Shown one piece after another: positions 54,592 to 63,319 of a stretch of 64,000 nt of DNA. The position numbers and the translations under genes were made by a program. The DNA is from Tropicimonas sediminicola (GTDB lineage: Bacteria > Pseudomonadota > Alphaproteobacteria > Rhodobacterales > Rhodobacteraceae): NCBI RefSeq assembly GCF_900188335.1, contig NZ_FZOY01000003.1, forward strand, positions 186,001 to 250,000. Reading direction: 5' to 3'. Positions within the stretch are counted from its first letter, which is position 1. Every line of letters begins with the position of its first letter. The notes beneath the pieces are model-generated. The model was not told where the DNA came from and made no database searches. It saw only the letters and a program-made list of their open reading frames with translations.

Positions 54592-55052
54592 GAAAATCTC
54601 CCTGTCTGGCCCGGGGCCGTGAAAATCCGTTCGCTTCTGCTCTCGGGATGCCGAAACGCGCGGCCGTCTGGACGACGCGTCCTCGTCTCGCGAGAGGATA
54701 ATCTTCCTACGTATCGTTAGAGCACCGGGGAATTTCTGTAAACGACGACGCCCTGCGACCACTTCGCCATGCGAGGGGAGGTTGGCTGGTCCGGGCCGGC
54801 CGCGGCCTTGCGGCGGGGGCTTGTCGCTGCCAAGCCATCGCGTCGCTGGCTGTCTGTGTCGGGGGCAAACCTCCCCTGCGCTGCTCGGGGAGGCGACAGG
54901 TCTGCCGAACTGGGCGACATCCAGGACGAGGGCCCCGATGTCTGGACCAAGATAACGATGCGCTTCTCGTCGAAACCTGCTGGCAAATGCTCATACAAGT
55001 GGGGGTTGACAGAGATCACAGCCGCCCGACGGCGCTATTGCTATGATCAAAT
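54592..55052. other. Intergenic region with mixed composition
   Basis: About 461 bp with no recognised gene. AGGGGAGGTT (around 54775) and AACCTCCCCT (around 54875) form a long-range inverted repeat. Toward the right the base composition turns AT-rich. TTGACA at 55006-55011 could be the -35 box of the following gene, though no -10 at proper spacing was found. Confidence 0.4.
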
Positions 55053-55502
55053 ATGTTCTTCGCGTTCGTACTTGGGCCTTTGTTGCTCGTCATTTGGGCA
55101 AGTGCGCCACTCATCGTGAAGCCACTTGTATATCCATCCTTGTTTGGCGTGATCTCTTTTTCGGCAACCCTTCATTCTTGGGCCGCTCATGGTATTTCTT
55201 TGGCAGTCAAGCTGGCAGGTCTGCAGGTTGCCAATGAAATGGTTGGATTGGCACTAGGTGGGTCGCCGCTTGCAGGAGAATTTGAACTCTTGAGTCCTTT
55301 TTCTGCTGTTTATCTTCTCACAATAGGCGCAATTCTTGCATCGCTCGCAGAGTATATCTACTTCAGACCGATTTTGAGATTGCGCGGAATTGCAGGGTTT
55401 CGGGTTCTCTACATCTGTAACATCTCAATTGACTGCATTGTCGCACTGCCAGCTTTGATATTCTGGGTGCTACTTTTGTCTGGAAAATTGCACTACATCT
55501 GA
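55053..55502 (+). CDS. Orphan low-GC membrane protein
   Basis: A 149-residue hydrophobic protein with about four transmembrane segments (residues 2-21, 27-50, 85-107 and 120-145) and no recognised family. Its base composition and codon use (many TTT, TTG, ATA and TTC codons) are clearly AT-richer than every neighbouring gene, which suggests horizontal acquisition. No convincing ribosome-binding site is seen before the ATG. There are no mobility genes or repeats around. The frame is intact. Confidence 0.65.
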   Translation: MFFAFVLGPLLLVIWASAPLIVKPLVYPSLFGVISFSATLHSWAAHGISLAVKLAGLQVANEMVGLALGGSPLAGEFELLSPFSAVYLLTIGAILASLAEYIYFRPILRLRGIAGFRVLYICNISIDCIVALPALIFWVLLLSGKLHYI

Positions 55503-55635
55503 TCGCCAGGCCTGACCGATTTCCTCAAACTGCGGACGTTTCAAAAAACGCGCCATAATCTGATCTGCGAATTGTATTGGCGTTCCGGCTTTAGCCACGG
55601 GCGAGGCGGCGCGTCCGTTGGCTGGGGCCGCCGGG

Positions 55636-56775
55636 TCAGTTCCCGGCGAGGGTGCGCAGGATGGTCTGTTCCAGCTTGGTGAGCAGCTTCGCGTTGTCGA
55701 AGCGTTCCTCGGCGGTGGCGCGGGCGGCGTGTTCCATTTCTTCCTGGCGGCCCTCTTCGAGAACGCGGGCGATCTGGGCGGTGAAGCCGGTTTCGTCCCA
55801 TTCCTCGACGAGAAAGCCGTTCACCCCGTGCTCGACCGCCTCGGGGATGCCGGCGTGGCGGGTGGAAATGGTGATGCAGCCGCAGGCGAGCGCTTCCTGG
55901 ATCGCGGTGGGCAGGCCCTCGGTGTTGCCGTCGGCGGCGGTGATCGAATGCTGCAGGAAGACCGCGGTTCGGGACAGCTGCTCGCGCACGTAATCATGCG
56001 GCATGGCGCCGGGGAAATGCACGCGGTCGCCCGCGCCGAGGCTCGCGGCCAGCGCCCTGGCTTCGGCCAGCAGCGGGCCGTCGCCGATCATCTCCAGCCG
56101 CGCCTCGGGGTGGCCCTCGGTGGCGCGGGCGAAGCTGCGCAGGGTGATGAGCGGGGCCTTCTTCTCGACGAAGCGGCCGACGGCGAGGAAAGTCGAGGGC
56201 TCCTTCTCGGCCGGCCGGAAGCGCTCCACGTTCACGCCCGAGGGGATGACGTGGCTGTTGGGATGGGTGATGCCTTCGGCGGCGAGGTTGTTGAGCAGGA
56301 ACTGCGACACCGAGAAGACGCCGGCGAGCTTGGGCATGAGCTTGCGGTAGGCCTTCTGGATGTGGGTGCGGCGCAGGTGCTTGGAGGCGTCGGTGCCGCG
56401 GAAATAGGTGAAGACGGGGATGCCCATTTCGTTGCCCAGCGGCGCCACGGCGAGCGCCTGGGTGCCGAATTCCGCCAGGATCACCTGCACCCCGTTGTCG
56501 CGCCAGAATTGCGCCAGCTCGGCCTTGGCCCGGCCATAGGGCAGGCGCGAGGTGCCGTGGACCAGCGTGTTGTGCAGCAGCCAGTAGGGGGCGATCAGCC
56601 GATCGGCGCCGCCGGTGCCCTTGCGCCGCTCGAAGACCGGCCGGCCGAGCGGGTTCTCGCCGTGGTAGCGGCCGGCCACGATGCAGGTCTCGCCGCCGAA
56701 CAGGTGCTGGATGTGGCGGTTGATGAAGGTCTCGCCGTTGCGATAGTAGTCGCCGGTCGCGATGCAGCTTTTCAT
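55636..56775 (-). CDS. Glycosyltransferase, group 1 family
   Basis: A 379-residue GT-B fold enzyme. The acceptor-side N-terminus (CIATGDYYRNGETFINRHIQHLF) resembles the WcaL/AmsK type. The sugar-nucleotide binding C-terminus contains VIPSGVNVERFRP, then FLAVGRFVEKKAP and the EX7E-like GLPTAIQEALACGCITIST, with the two Glu-bearing segments typical of GT4. The cytoplasmic sugar donor and acceptor are unknown. AGGA lies about 9 bp before the ATG at 56775. It neighbours a sulfotransferase and a second glycosyltransferase on the same strand, suggesting a sulfated surface-glycan locus. Confidence 0.9.
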   Translation of the reverse strand: MKSCIATGDYYRNGETFINRHIQHLFGGETCIVAGRYHGENPLGRPVFERRKGTGGADRLIAPYWLLHNTLVHGTSRLPYGRAKAELAQFWRDNGVQVILAEFGTQALAVAPLGNEMGIPVFTYFRGTDASKHLRRTHIQKAYRKLMPKLAGVFSVSQFLLNNLAAEGITHPNSHVIPSGVNVERFRPAEKEPSTFLAVGRFVEKKAPLITLRSFARATEGHPEARLEMIGDGPLLAEARALAASLGAGDRVHFPGAMPHDYVREQLSRTAVFLQHSITAADGNTEGLPTAIQEALACGCITISTRHAGIPEAVEHGVNGFLVEEWDETGFTAQIARVLEEGRQEEMEHAARATAEERFDNAKLLTKLEQTILRTLAGN

Positions 56776-56829
56776 GGGGTCTGGTCCTGGCCTGCCGGTG
56801 CCTCGTGGTAGAGTGCGCCGTGCGGGGTT

Positions 56830-57516
56830 TCAACCGCCGTTGGTGCCGGGCGTGCCGGCGTCAGCGGAGAGGCGCGCGAGCAGGGCGTAGTCCTCGGCAT
56901 AGAACTCCCGCACCGCCCGGTCCGTTGCATCCGAGATCTCGGGGTACGGAAAGCCGGCCGGCTTGAGCCGCTCGGGTTCGGGGGAGGCATCGGTGCCGGT
57001 CGCCGCGTCGAGCCAGCGGAACACCGGTCCGAGCCCGTCCTCCAGCCGGAACAGCGCCTCGCCGCCGGACAGGAATTCGTGCTGCGGGCGAATGTGGTTG
57101 CCGCAGACGAAGGGGTCCTTCGGGTAGAGCTTGAAGACGTGGGCGACCCATTCATCGAAGGTGAGGAACAGCTTGCGGCCGTGGATCAGGAACTTGCCCC
57201 GGCGGGAGAGATCGCGCAGCCCGAAGCGGGCGTATTTCGGATCGGGCACCTTGGCGCGCCAGCGGAACTCGCTGACCAGGCGGGCGAGCGGGTCGCGCAG
57301 CACCGCGAAGCGGGCGTCGAAGAAATCCGGGGCAAAGAGGCCCTCCATCAACTCGGCGTGGAAATGCTGCGGCGTCGTGGCGAAGCCGGGCAGGGTCCGG
57401 GAATTGTGGAAGGAGAGCGTGCCCTTGCTGCGCATGTAGGCCTCGACGCTGGTGCCGCCGGCCTTGGGGATGTGCACGAACAGGATCGTGGTGCTGGCGG
57501 TGCGCAGGATCGGCAC
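56830..57516 (-). CDS. Sulfotransferase family protein
   Basis: A 228-residue PAPS-dependent sulfotransferase. The 5'-phosphosulfate loop is FVHIPKAGGTSVEAYM (about residues 13-28) and the 3'-phosphate site is AVLRDPLARLVSEFRW (about 71-86), in the order expected for the Sulfotransfer family. Substrate is probably a carbohydrate given the flanking glycosyltransferases. The start is GTG at 57516, with GGAG 6 bp upstream. The downstream glycosyltransferase gene begins 54 bp after its stop. Confidence 0.88.
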   Translation of the reverse strand: MPILRTASTTILFVHIPKAGGTSVEAYMRSKGTLSFHNSRTLPGFATTPQHFHAELMEGLFAPDFFDARFAVLRDPLARLVSEFRWRAKVPDPKYARFGLRDLSRRGKFLIHGRKLFLTFDEWVAHVFKLYPKDPFVCGNHIRPQHEFLSGGEALFRLEDGLGPVFRWLDAATGTDASPEPERLKPAGFPYPEISDATDRAVREFYAEDYALLARLSADAGTPGTNGG

Positions 57517-57532
57517 GGGCGGCTCCTCGGGC

Positions 57533-58558
57533 TCAGGCGGTCAGCGCCGCGCGGATCTCGGCGGCGTGGGCGGGCACGTCGTAGAGCCGCTCGTAGGCCT
57601 TGCGGCCATTCTGCGCGATGGTCTTCCGCGCATCGTCGTGCTCCAGATACCAGCGGATCTTGTCCATCATCTCGTCGATGGTGTCGAAGGCAACGTAATC
57701 CTGGTCCTCGACCAGCGGGGCGCGCAGGCGCAGCGGGCGGATGGTGTTGGTCGAGAGCGTGAAGGCGCCGGCCCAGAACTGCTCCAGGTGCCGGAAGGTG
57801 AAGGGTCCGATGCCCTCGAGCGCCAGGTTGATGCTGCTGCGCATCATGACCTCGCGGTACTCCTGCTTGGGCAGGGGATCGGTGATCAGCGCGGGCGGCA
57901 CCTGCGCCTTGAACTCCGGTTTCGGGAGCAGCCCGCCGATGGACGTGAGATCGGAGCCGAGCACGGCCTCCCATGCGGCGATCCGGGCGACGTAGCGGTT
58001 CTCGGAGACGGTGCCGATGAAGAAGACGTCGTACTCGTCGGGCGTCTGCCAGGCGTAGGTGGACAGCGGCCGGGTGCGGTTGCGCCACTTCAGCCGGTAG
58101 GAATGCGAGACCATCGGGTTCGCGAGGTGGGTGGGCACGATCTTGGCGGCGTTCGCGTCGGAGATCCCGTAGCGCCCGGTATCGGCGAAGGGCTCGCGCT
58201 TGAAGACCACCTTGAAGCGGTCCAGCAGCGCGTCGGGCGGCATCACCTCGGGCTGGGCGTGGCCGACGAACAGGGAGACCGGCTGATTGAACGGGCGCAG
58301 CGCGTCGAGCGCGGCGGAGGGATCTTCCTGCCAGGGCAGGCCGGCCTTGCCGTTGACCACCACCGCGTCGAAGGCGCGGCGCTGGGTGTCCGACAGGGCG
58401 ATCGCCTGCTCGTACGGCATCCGCGTGACCCGAACCGCCTCGTGCAGCGCGGCCTCGAAGAAGCCGTCCTGGCCGTCGATGAAGCCGATCGCCCAGCGGT
58501 GCATCCGCTTGCGGATCTTGCGGCCGGAGCGGTCGCGGGTGATGTAGAGAACGCGCAT
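57533..58558 (-). CDS. Glycosyltransferase-like protein (GT1-type)
   Basis: A 341-residue protein. The C-terminal half has RSSINLALEGIGPFTFRHLEQFWAGAFTLST (a bacterial glycosyltransferase C-domain pattern) followed by YVAFDTIDEMMDKIRWYLEHDD, typical of group 1 family enzymes that read donor sugars. The N-terminal half (YITRDRSGRKIRKRMHRW) is unlike classical GT4 openings. Substrates are unknown. The start at 58558 was chosen over 58600 because the upstream residues are low-complexity; GAAGG lies about 10 bp before. It is the first gene of the glycosyl/sulfotransferase cluster. Confidence 0.78.
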   Translation of the reverse strand: MRVLYITRDRSGRKIRKRMHRWAIGFIDGQDGFFEAALHEAVRVTRMPYEQAIALSDTQRRAFDAVVVNGKAGLPWQEDPSAALDALRPFNQPVSLFVGHAQPEVMPPDALLDRFKVVFKREPFADTGRYGISDANAAKIVPTHLANPMVSHSYRLKWRNRTRPLSTYAWQTPDEYDVFFIGTVSENRYVARIAAWEAVLGSDLTSIGGLLPKPEFKAQVPPALITDPLPKQEYREVMMRSSINLALEGIGPFTFRHLEQFWAGAFTLSTNTIRPLRLRAPLVEDQDYVAFDTIDEMMDKIRWYLEHDDARKTIAQNGRKAYERLYDVPAHAAEIRAALTA

Positions 58559-58794
58559 TGCCTGTTGCCCTTCGCGCAGGAGATCTCCTTGCGGTCGCAT
58601 GGCGTGACGGCGGGGTCAAGGGCGGCGCGGAGGGTTCCGCGTCGGGCCGGGACGCCGCCGGATTTCCGGTCGGGTTCCCGGCCCGTGATCCATCGGCCGC
58701 GCCCCTGCGCAGGCAAGGCAATCACGTGCGGGCAAGCGCGGAGGCTTGCGGAGAGGGCAGGTCAGCGGTTGAAGCCATTGCCGCGCGCCGGCGG

Positions 58795-59202
58795 CTACTT
58801 CTGGATCGATTGCAGGTAGTAGACGAGCGACAGGATGCGGCCCCGTGCGACCATTTCGGCGGTCTCGCCGCGCTGGCTGGTGGCCGAGATCTGGAAGCGT
58901 TCGCCCCAGATCGGCATCGTGCTGCCATGCGCCCGGACGCCGTCGCGGCCGTCGATGGTGGTCAGTACCGCCTCGTAGGGGAAGCTGCCGTCATTGGCCT
59001 GGGAGAGCTCCAGCAGGCTCGGGGTGGTGATGTTCAGCAGGTCCGCGAGGGGCCCGTCCCCCATGCCGCTTTCGCCGTGGCATCCGGCGCAGGCGACGAG
59101 GTATTCCTGCTGGCCCAACTCCACGTCCCGGTCCTGGGCGAGCGCGGCCGTCGGGGCGAGGGCAACGCAAAGCCCTGCGATGAAGATCGACATTCTTTTC
59201 AT
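58795..59202 (-). CDS. Monohaem c-type cytochrome, periplasmic
   Basis: A 135-residue exported cytochrome: signal peptide about 1-22 (ending ALA), haem motif CAGCH at 38-42, Met ligand likely in STMPIWG. It resembles the 140-residue cytochrome at 15180-15602 along most of its length (CHG-x-x-G-x-G, N-x-G/S-FPYE/FPVT, HG-x-x-MP-x-WG). Paralogues in one genome are probable. No dehydrogenase lies next to it here; its redox partner is unknown. The ATG at 59202 has GGGAACGGG upstream, a moderate ribosome-binding site. Confidence 0.9.
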   Translation of the reverse strand: MKRMSIFIAGLCVALAPTAALAQDRDVELGQQEYLVACAGCHGESGMGDGPLADLLNITTPSLLELSQANDGSFPYEAVLTTIDGRDGVRAHGSTMPIWGERFQISATSQRGETAEMVARGRILSLVYYLQSIQK

Positions 59203-59303
59203 GACCCGTTCCCTCCACTTCGATTGACGTAAGGGAATGATATGGCGGGCAAGAAGGGCTGTCGCTGAGGTGGATCAAGGCGCAGTCGGCGCTTCAACGA
59301 AAT

Positions 59304-59327
59304 ACCCCGCCGGTTGCCCGGCGGGGT
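59304..59327 (-). terminator. Terminator of mmsA
   Basis: A perfect 10-bp stem, ACCCCGCCGG 59304-59313 with CCGGCGGGGT 59318-59327, 4-nt loop; on the minus strand it follows the mmsA stop and ends in ATTTCG. Confidence 0.8.
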
Positions 59328-59355
59328 GAGGTCGTTTCGGCAGGGGGCGTGGGGG

Positions 59356-60855
59356 TCAGTCCATCGCCTTGAAGTTGAACTCGCCGCCGTCCTTGATGCC
59401 CGAGAACCAGCGGGCGGTGACCGTCTTGGTCTTGGTGTAGAAGCGGAAGGCGTCGGGGCCGTACTGGTTGAGGTCGCCGAAGGCCGATTTCTTCCAGCCG
59501 CCGAAGGTGTGGTAGCTGAGCGGCACCGGGATCGGGAAGTTGATGCCGACCATGCCGACGTTGACCCGGTGGGCGAAGTCGCGGGCGGTGTCACCGTCGG
59601 CGGTGAAGATCGCCGTGCCGTTGCCGTAGGGGTTGTCGATCACCAGGTTCAGCGCCTCTTCATAGCTGTCGGTGCGCACCTGGCTGAGGACCGGGCCGAA
59701 GATCTCTTCCTTGTAGATGTCCATCTCCGGCGTGACCTTGTCGAAGAAGGAGGGGCCCACGAAGAAACCGTCCTCGTAGCCCTGCAGGCTGAAGCCGCGG
59801 CCGTCGACCACCAGCTCCGCGCCCTGCGCGACGCCGGATTCGACGAGGCCCTCGATGCGGGCCTTGGCCTGGGCGGTGATGACCGGGCCATAGTCCACGT
59901 CGTCGCCGGAGGTGTAGGGGCCGACCTTGAGCTTCTCGATGCGGGGCACGAGGCGTTCGACCAGCGCGTCGGCGGTCTCCTGGCCGACCGGGACGGCGAC
60001 CGAGATCGCCATGCAGCGCTCGCCGGCGGCGCCGAAGCCCGCGCCCACCAGCGCGTCGGCGGCCTTGTCCATGTCGGCGTCGGGCATGATGATCATGTGG
60101 TTCTTGGCGCCGCCGAAGCACTGGGCGCGCTTGCCGTTGGTGGCGGCGCGTCCGTAGATGTACTGGGCGATCGGGGTCGAGCCGACGAAGCCCACCGCCT
60201 GGATGGTCTCGTTGTCGAGGATCGCGTCCACCGCTTCCTTGTCGCCGTTGACGACCTGCAGCACGCCCTCGGGCAGGCCGGCCTCGGTGAGCAGCTCGGC
60301 GAGGCGCATCGAGGTCGAGGGGCAGCGCTCGGACGGCTTGAGGATCATCGCGTTGCCGCAGGACAGCGCGGGCGCCATCTTCCACAGCGGGATCATGGCG
60401 GGAAAGTTGAACGGCGTGATGCCGGCGACGACGCCGAGCGGCTGGCGCATGGAGTAGAGGTCGATACCGGGGCCGCCGTCATCGGTGAACTCGCCCTTCA
60501 GCAGCGAGGGCGCGCCCATGCAGACCTCGACGACCTCGAGGCCGCGCTGCACGTCGCCGCGCCCGTCGGGCAGGGTCTTGCCGTGCTCGCGGCTGACCAG
60601 CTCGGCCAGCTCGTCCATGTGCTCGTTGATCAGGGCGCCGAACTTCATCATCACCCGGGCGCGGCGCTGCGGGTTGGTGGCGGCCCAGGCCTTCTGCGCC
60701 TCGGCGGCCTTGGCGACGGCCTCGTTCATCTCCTCCACGGTGGCCAGCGCCACCTTGGCCTGGACCTCGCCGGTGGCGGGGTTGAAGACGTCCGTGAAGC
60801 GGCCCGAGGTGCCGGGAACGCGCTGACCGTTGATGTAATGGCCGATCTCTTCCAT
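59356..60855 (-). CDS. mmsA: Methylmalonate-semialdehyde dehydrogenase (CoA-acylating)
   Basis: A 499-residue aldehyde dehydrogenase-fold enzyme that converts methylmalonate semialdehyde to propionyl-CoA, the last step of valine catabolism. The catalytic Cys281 is in GERCMAIS; Asn150 sits in the PFNFPAMIP block; GSTPIAQYIYG and FTDDGGPGID appear as expected. The length fits MmsA. GGAGGAGAG precedes the ATG at 60855. It is divergent from a LysR-family gene, which probably regulates it, and about 15 kb from the rest of the pathway (mmsB operon). Confidence 0.97.
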   Translation of the reverse strand: MEEIGHYINGQRVPGTSGRFTDVFNPATGEVQAKVALATVEEMNEAVAKAAEAQKAWAATNPQRRARVMMKFGALINEHMDELAELVSREHGKTLPDGRGDVQRGLEVVEVCMGAPSLLKGEFTDDGGPGIDLYSMRQPLGVVAGITPFNFPAMIPLWKMAPALSCGNAMILKPSERCPSTSMRLAELLTEAGLPEGVLQVVNGDKEAVDAILDNETIQAVGFVGSTPIAQYIYGRAATNGKRAQCFGGAKNHMIIMPDADMDKAADALVGAGFGAAGERCMAISVAVPVGQETADALVERLVPRIEKLKVGPYTSGDDVDYGPVITAQAKARIEGLVESGVAQGAELVVDGRGFSLQGYEDGFFVGPSFFDKVTPEMDIYKEEIFGPVLSQVRTDSYEEALNLVIDNPYGNGTAIFTADGDTARDFAHRVNVGMVGINFPIPVPLSYHTFGGWKKSAFGDLNQYGPDAFRFYTKTKTVTARWFSGIKDGGEFNFKAMD

Positions 60856-60893
60856 GGGTCTCTCCTCCATGTTGGTTTGGCGGCACAATAGTC

Positions 60894-60947
60894 TTGCACG
60901 AATGCGCCGAAAAGCGGCAGGTTCCCAAAAGGGCTTTGCAAAAATGC
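60894..60947. promoter_or_regulatory. Two direct repeats, candidate LysR-binding sites
   Basis: TTGCACGAATGC at 60894-60905 and TTGCAAAAATGC at 60936-60947 share TTGCA-N2-AATGC and start 42 bp apart, four helical turns, within the mmsA/LysR divergent region. Confidence 0.55.
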
Positions 60948-60960
60948 AGGAGGTGCCACG

Positions 60961-61929
60961 ATGACCCCGAGCTGGGACGATCTGCGCGTGTTCCTGGCGG
61001 TGGCGCGGCAGGGCAGCCTGTCGGCCGCGGGCACGACGCTGGGGCTGGACCCGGCGACGGCCGGCCGGAGGGTGGGCCGGCTGGAGGCGGCGCTCGGCAC
61101 GGTGCTGTTCCTGAAATCGCCGCAGGGCTATGCGCTGACCGAGGCCGGCGAGCGGCTGATGCCGCACGCGGCGGAGGCCGAGCAGGCGATGGCCTGCGCC
61201 GAGGACGCGGTGCGCGGGCAGGGCGACAGGCTGGCCGGCGCGGTGCGGATCGGCGCGCCGGACGGCTGCGCCAACTTCCTGCTGCCGCGGGTGGTGACCG
61301 AGATCGTCGCCGCGCATCCGGCGCTGGAGGTGCAGGTCGTGGCGCTGCCGCGGGTCTTCAACCTCAACCGGCGCGAGGCCGACATGGCGATCGGGGTGAG
61401 CGCGCCGACGGCCGGGCGGCTGACGGTGCAGAAGATCGTCGACTACCGGCTGGTGCTGGCGGCCTCGCGCGGGTTTCTTGCCAAGGCCGGGCCGATCCGG
61501 CGGCTGGAGGACCTCCGGGGGCAGCGGCTGGTCGGCTACATCCCGGAGATGATCTTCGACAAGGAACTGGACTACCTCGGACGGCTGGGCGTCGACCGGC
61601 CGCAGATCGCCTCCAACTCGGCGGCGGTGCAGTACCAGATGGTGCGCGCCGGCGCCGGGCTGGCGGTGACCCATGATTTCGTGCTGCCGGGCGAGCCGGA
61701 TCTGCAATGGGTGCTGCCCGAGCAGTTCGCGCTCGACCGGAGCTTCTTCCTGATCCGCCACGCCGACGACGCGCGGGTACGCCGGCTGGCGCGCTTCGCC
61801 GAGTTGCTGGTGGCGGGGATGCGCCGGGAAATGGCCCGCGTGCGCGAGGCATTGACAGAAGCCTCCGGCTCGGTGGACGCTGGGGAAGGAGACAGGACAG
61901 GACATGCCGGGGAGGAGCCAGCAGTATGA
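60961..61929 (+). CDS. LysR family regulator, probable mmsA regulator
   Basis: A 322-residue LysR protein. The N-terminal HTH is WDDLRVFLAVARQGSLSAAGTTLGLDPATAGRRVGRLEAALG, followed by a Rossmann-like effector domain (from about 90). It is divergent from mmsA, the usual layout for a regulator of the adjacent gene. The extra C-terminal tail (from about 300) is acidic and overlaps the next gene. The effector is unknown; methylmalonate semialdehyde or 3-hydroxyisobutyrate are reasonable guesses. The ribosome-binding site is AGGAGG before the ATG at 60961. Confidence 0.92.
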   Translation: MTPSWDDLRVFLAVARQGSLSAAGTTLGLDPATAGRRVGRLEAALGTVLFLKSPQGYALTEAGERLMPHAAEAEQAMACAEDAVRGQGDRLAGAVRIGAPDGCANFLLPRVVTEIVAAHPALEVQVVALPRVFNLNRREADMAIGVSAPTAGRLTVQKIVDYRLVLAASRGFLAKAGPIRRLEDLRGQRLVGYIPEMIFDKELDYLGRLGVDRPQIASNSAAVQYQMVRAGAGLAVTHDFVLPGEPDLQWVLPEQFALDRSFFLIRHADDARVRRLARFAELLVAGMRREMARVREALTEASGSVDAGEGDRTGHAGEEPAV

Positions 61930-62360
61930 TCGTGCAACAGATTTTGAACGGGAAGCCGATTTCGAACGTGATCACGGTGGCGCCCGGCGACAGCGTCGAA
62001 TCGGCGGCCAAGGTGCTTTCGGACAACCGGATCGGCTCCGTCGTGGTTTCGGCGGACGGGCGCTCCTGCGTCGGGATCCTGTCGGAGCGCGACATCGTGC
62101 GCGAACTGGGCAAGCGGGGGCCGGGCTGCATGGCCGACAAGGTCGAGGTTCTGATGACCGCCGTCATCGAGACCTGCGGGCTGGCCGATGACGCCGAGGA
62201 GATCCTGACCCGGATGACCGACGGCCGCTTCCGCCACATGCCGGTGGTCAAGGACGGCGAGATGATCGGCATCATCTCCATCGGCGACGTGGTCAAGGCC
62301 CGGCTGATGGAACTGGCGATGGAGAAGGACGCGCTGCAGGGGATGATCATGGGGCATTGA
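61926..62360 (+). CDS. CBS domain protein
   Basis: A 144-residue protein of two CBS motifs: the first VITVAPGDSVESAAKVLSDNRIGSVVVS with VGILSERDIVREL, the second with ILTRMTDGRFRHMPVV followed by GMIGIISIGDVV. Together they form a single Bateman module, without another domain. Such small CBS proteins bind adenine nucleotides or nicotinamide cofactors and regulate partners. The ATG at 61926 overlaps the LysR stop by 4 bp (ATGA), so it is co-translated with the regulator, an uncommon pairing. Confidence 0.93.
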   Translation: MIVQQILNGKPISNVITVAPGDSVESAAKVLSDNRIGSVVVSADGRSCVGILSERDIVRELGKRGPGCMADKVEVLMTAVIETCGLADDAEEILTRMTDGRFRHMPVVKDGEMIGIISIGDVVKARLMELAMEKDALQGMIMGH

Positions 62361-62527
62361 GCCCCCGCGCTCGCCACGTCGCGGCCGGAGGGGTGCGCCC
62401 AGATGGCCGTGGATCGCTGCGCTGCGGAATGTTAAGCGTGCATGACAGATCAGTTGGTGGTCCTGCGGCGTGTCTCGGGGAGGCGGGTGCGTTGGGACGC
62501 GCCGGAGCCTAACAGGGAGCCACCACC

Positions 62528-63028
62528 ATGCGCATCGGGCTGTACCCCGGGACCTTCGACCCGGTCACCCTCGGCCATCTGGACATCATCCGCCGGGCCA
62601 CGGTGCTGGTCGACCGGCTGGTGATCGGGATCGCGATCAACCGCGACAAGGGTCCGCTCTTCGACCTCGAGCAGCGCGTCGAGATGATCGAGGCGGAATG
62701 CGTCAAGATCTCGGCGGAGACCGGCTGCGAGATCGTTGCGCATCCGTTCGAGAACCTGCTGATCGACTGCGCCCGGGACGTCGGCGCCGGCATCATCATC
62801 CGCGGCCTGCGCGCGGTGGCGGATTTCGAGTACGAATTCCAGATGGTCGGCATGAACCGGCGACTCGACGCCTCGGTCGAGACGGTGTTCCTGATGGCGG
62901 AGGCACAGCACCAGGCGATCGCCTCCAAGCTGGTCAAGGAGATCGCGCGGCTGGGGGGCAATGTCTCGCAGTTCGTGACCCCGCCGGTGCGTCTGGCGCT
63001 GCAGGAAAAGCTCGGCTCCGACTGCTGA
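62528..63028 (+). CDS. coaD: Phosphopantetheine adenylyltransferase
   Basis: A 166-residue CoaD, fourth step of coenzyme A biosynthesis (4'-phosphopantetheine plus ATP to dephospho-CoA). Motif GLYPGTFDPVTLGHLDII includes the nucleotidyltransferase TxGH (14-17). The region RGLRAVADFEYEFQMVGMN is the second CoaD signature. Cytoplasmic hexamer in the family. The preceding CACC-rich leader contains AGGGAG before the ATG at 62528. It stands alone, followed by a small convergent gene. Confidence 0.97.
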   Translation: MRIGLYPGTFDPVTLGHLDIIRRATVLVDRLVIGIAINRDKGPLFDLEQRVEMIEAECVKISAETGCEIVAHPFENLLIDCARDVGAGIIIRGLRAVADFEYEFQMVGMNRRLDASVETVFLMAEAQHQAIASKLVKEIARLGGNVSQFVTPPVRLALQEKLGSDC

Positions 63029-63035
63029 GGGCGGC

Positions 63036-63048
63036 GGCGCTCAGCGCC
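63036..63048. terminator. Small hairpin between coaD and the convergent small gene
   Basis: GGCGC 63036-63040 and GCGCC 63044-63048 around TCA; a weak candidate terminator only. Confidence 0.35.
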
Positions 63049-63181
63049 AGAAGGCCAGCCATTCCACCGCATCGATGAACTTGCGGCCAAGGAAGATGTG
63101 CAGGTTCCACTCGAAAGCCGCATTGGCGCCGATGGCGAAGGCGAGCAGCAGGGCGAGGAACATCCAGGATCGGGTCGACAT
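63041..63181 (-). CDS. Small membrane protein, 46 aa
   Basis: A 46-residue protein convergent with coaD. It has one N-terminal hydrophobic helix (FLALLLAFAIGANAAF) and a short aromatic tail (EWNLHIFLGRKFIDAVEWLAFWR). No family was recognised. The ATG at 63181 gives the full frame; the next in-frame ATG, at 63163, would leave 40 residues. The ribosome-binding site is weak, so this call is tentative. Confidence 0.5.
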   Translation of the reverse strand: MSTRSWMFLALLLAFAIGANAAFEWNLHIFLGRKFIDAVEWLAFWR

Positions 63182-63319
63182 GGGCAGAGGGTCCGGCGAA
63201 ACACTTGCAATTTCTCTAATGGCTTGCGGCGGTGGCGACAATCGCCGGCCCTTTGCCTTGGCGCGGCGCAGGCGGGGCGTTAGGGTCCGCTGCAAGGAAC
63301 GGGAACGCGCGAGGCGACG

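Noticed and set aside
54775-54885. A structured RNA suggested by the long-range inverted repeat before the low-GC gene
   Set aside because: Arms match over 10 bases only and no known RNA motif such as RNase P or 6S is recognisable.
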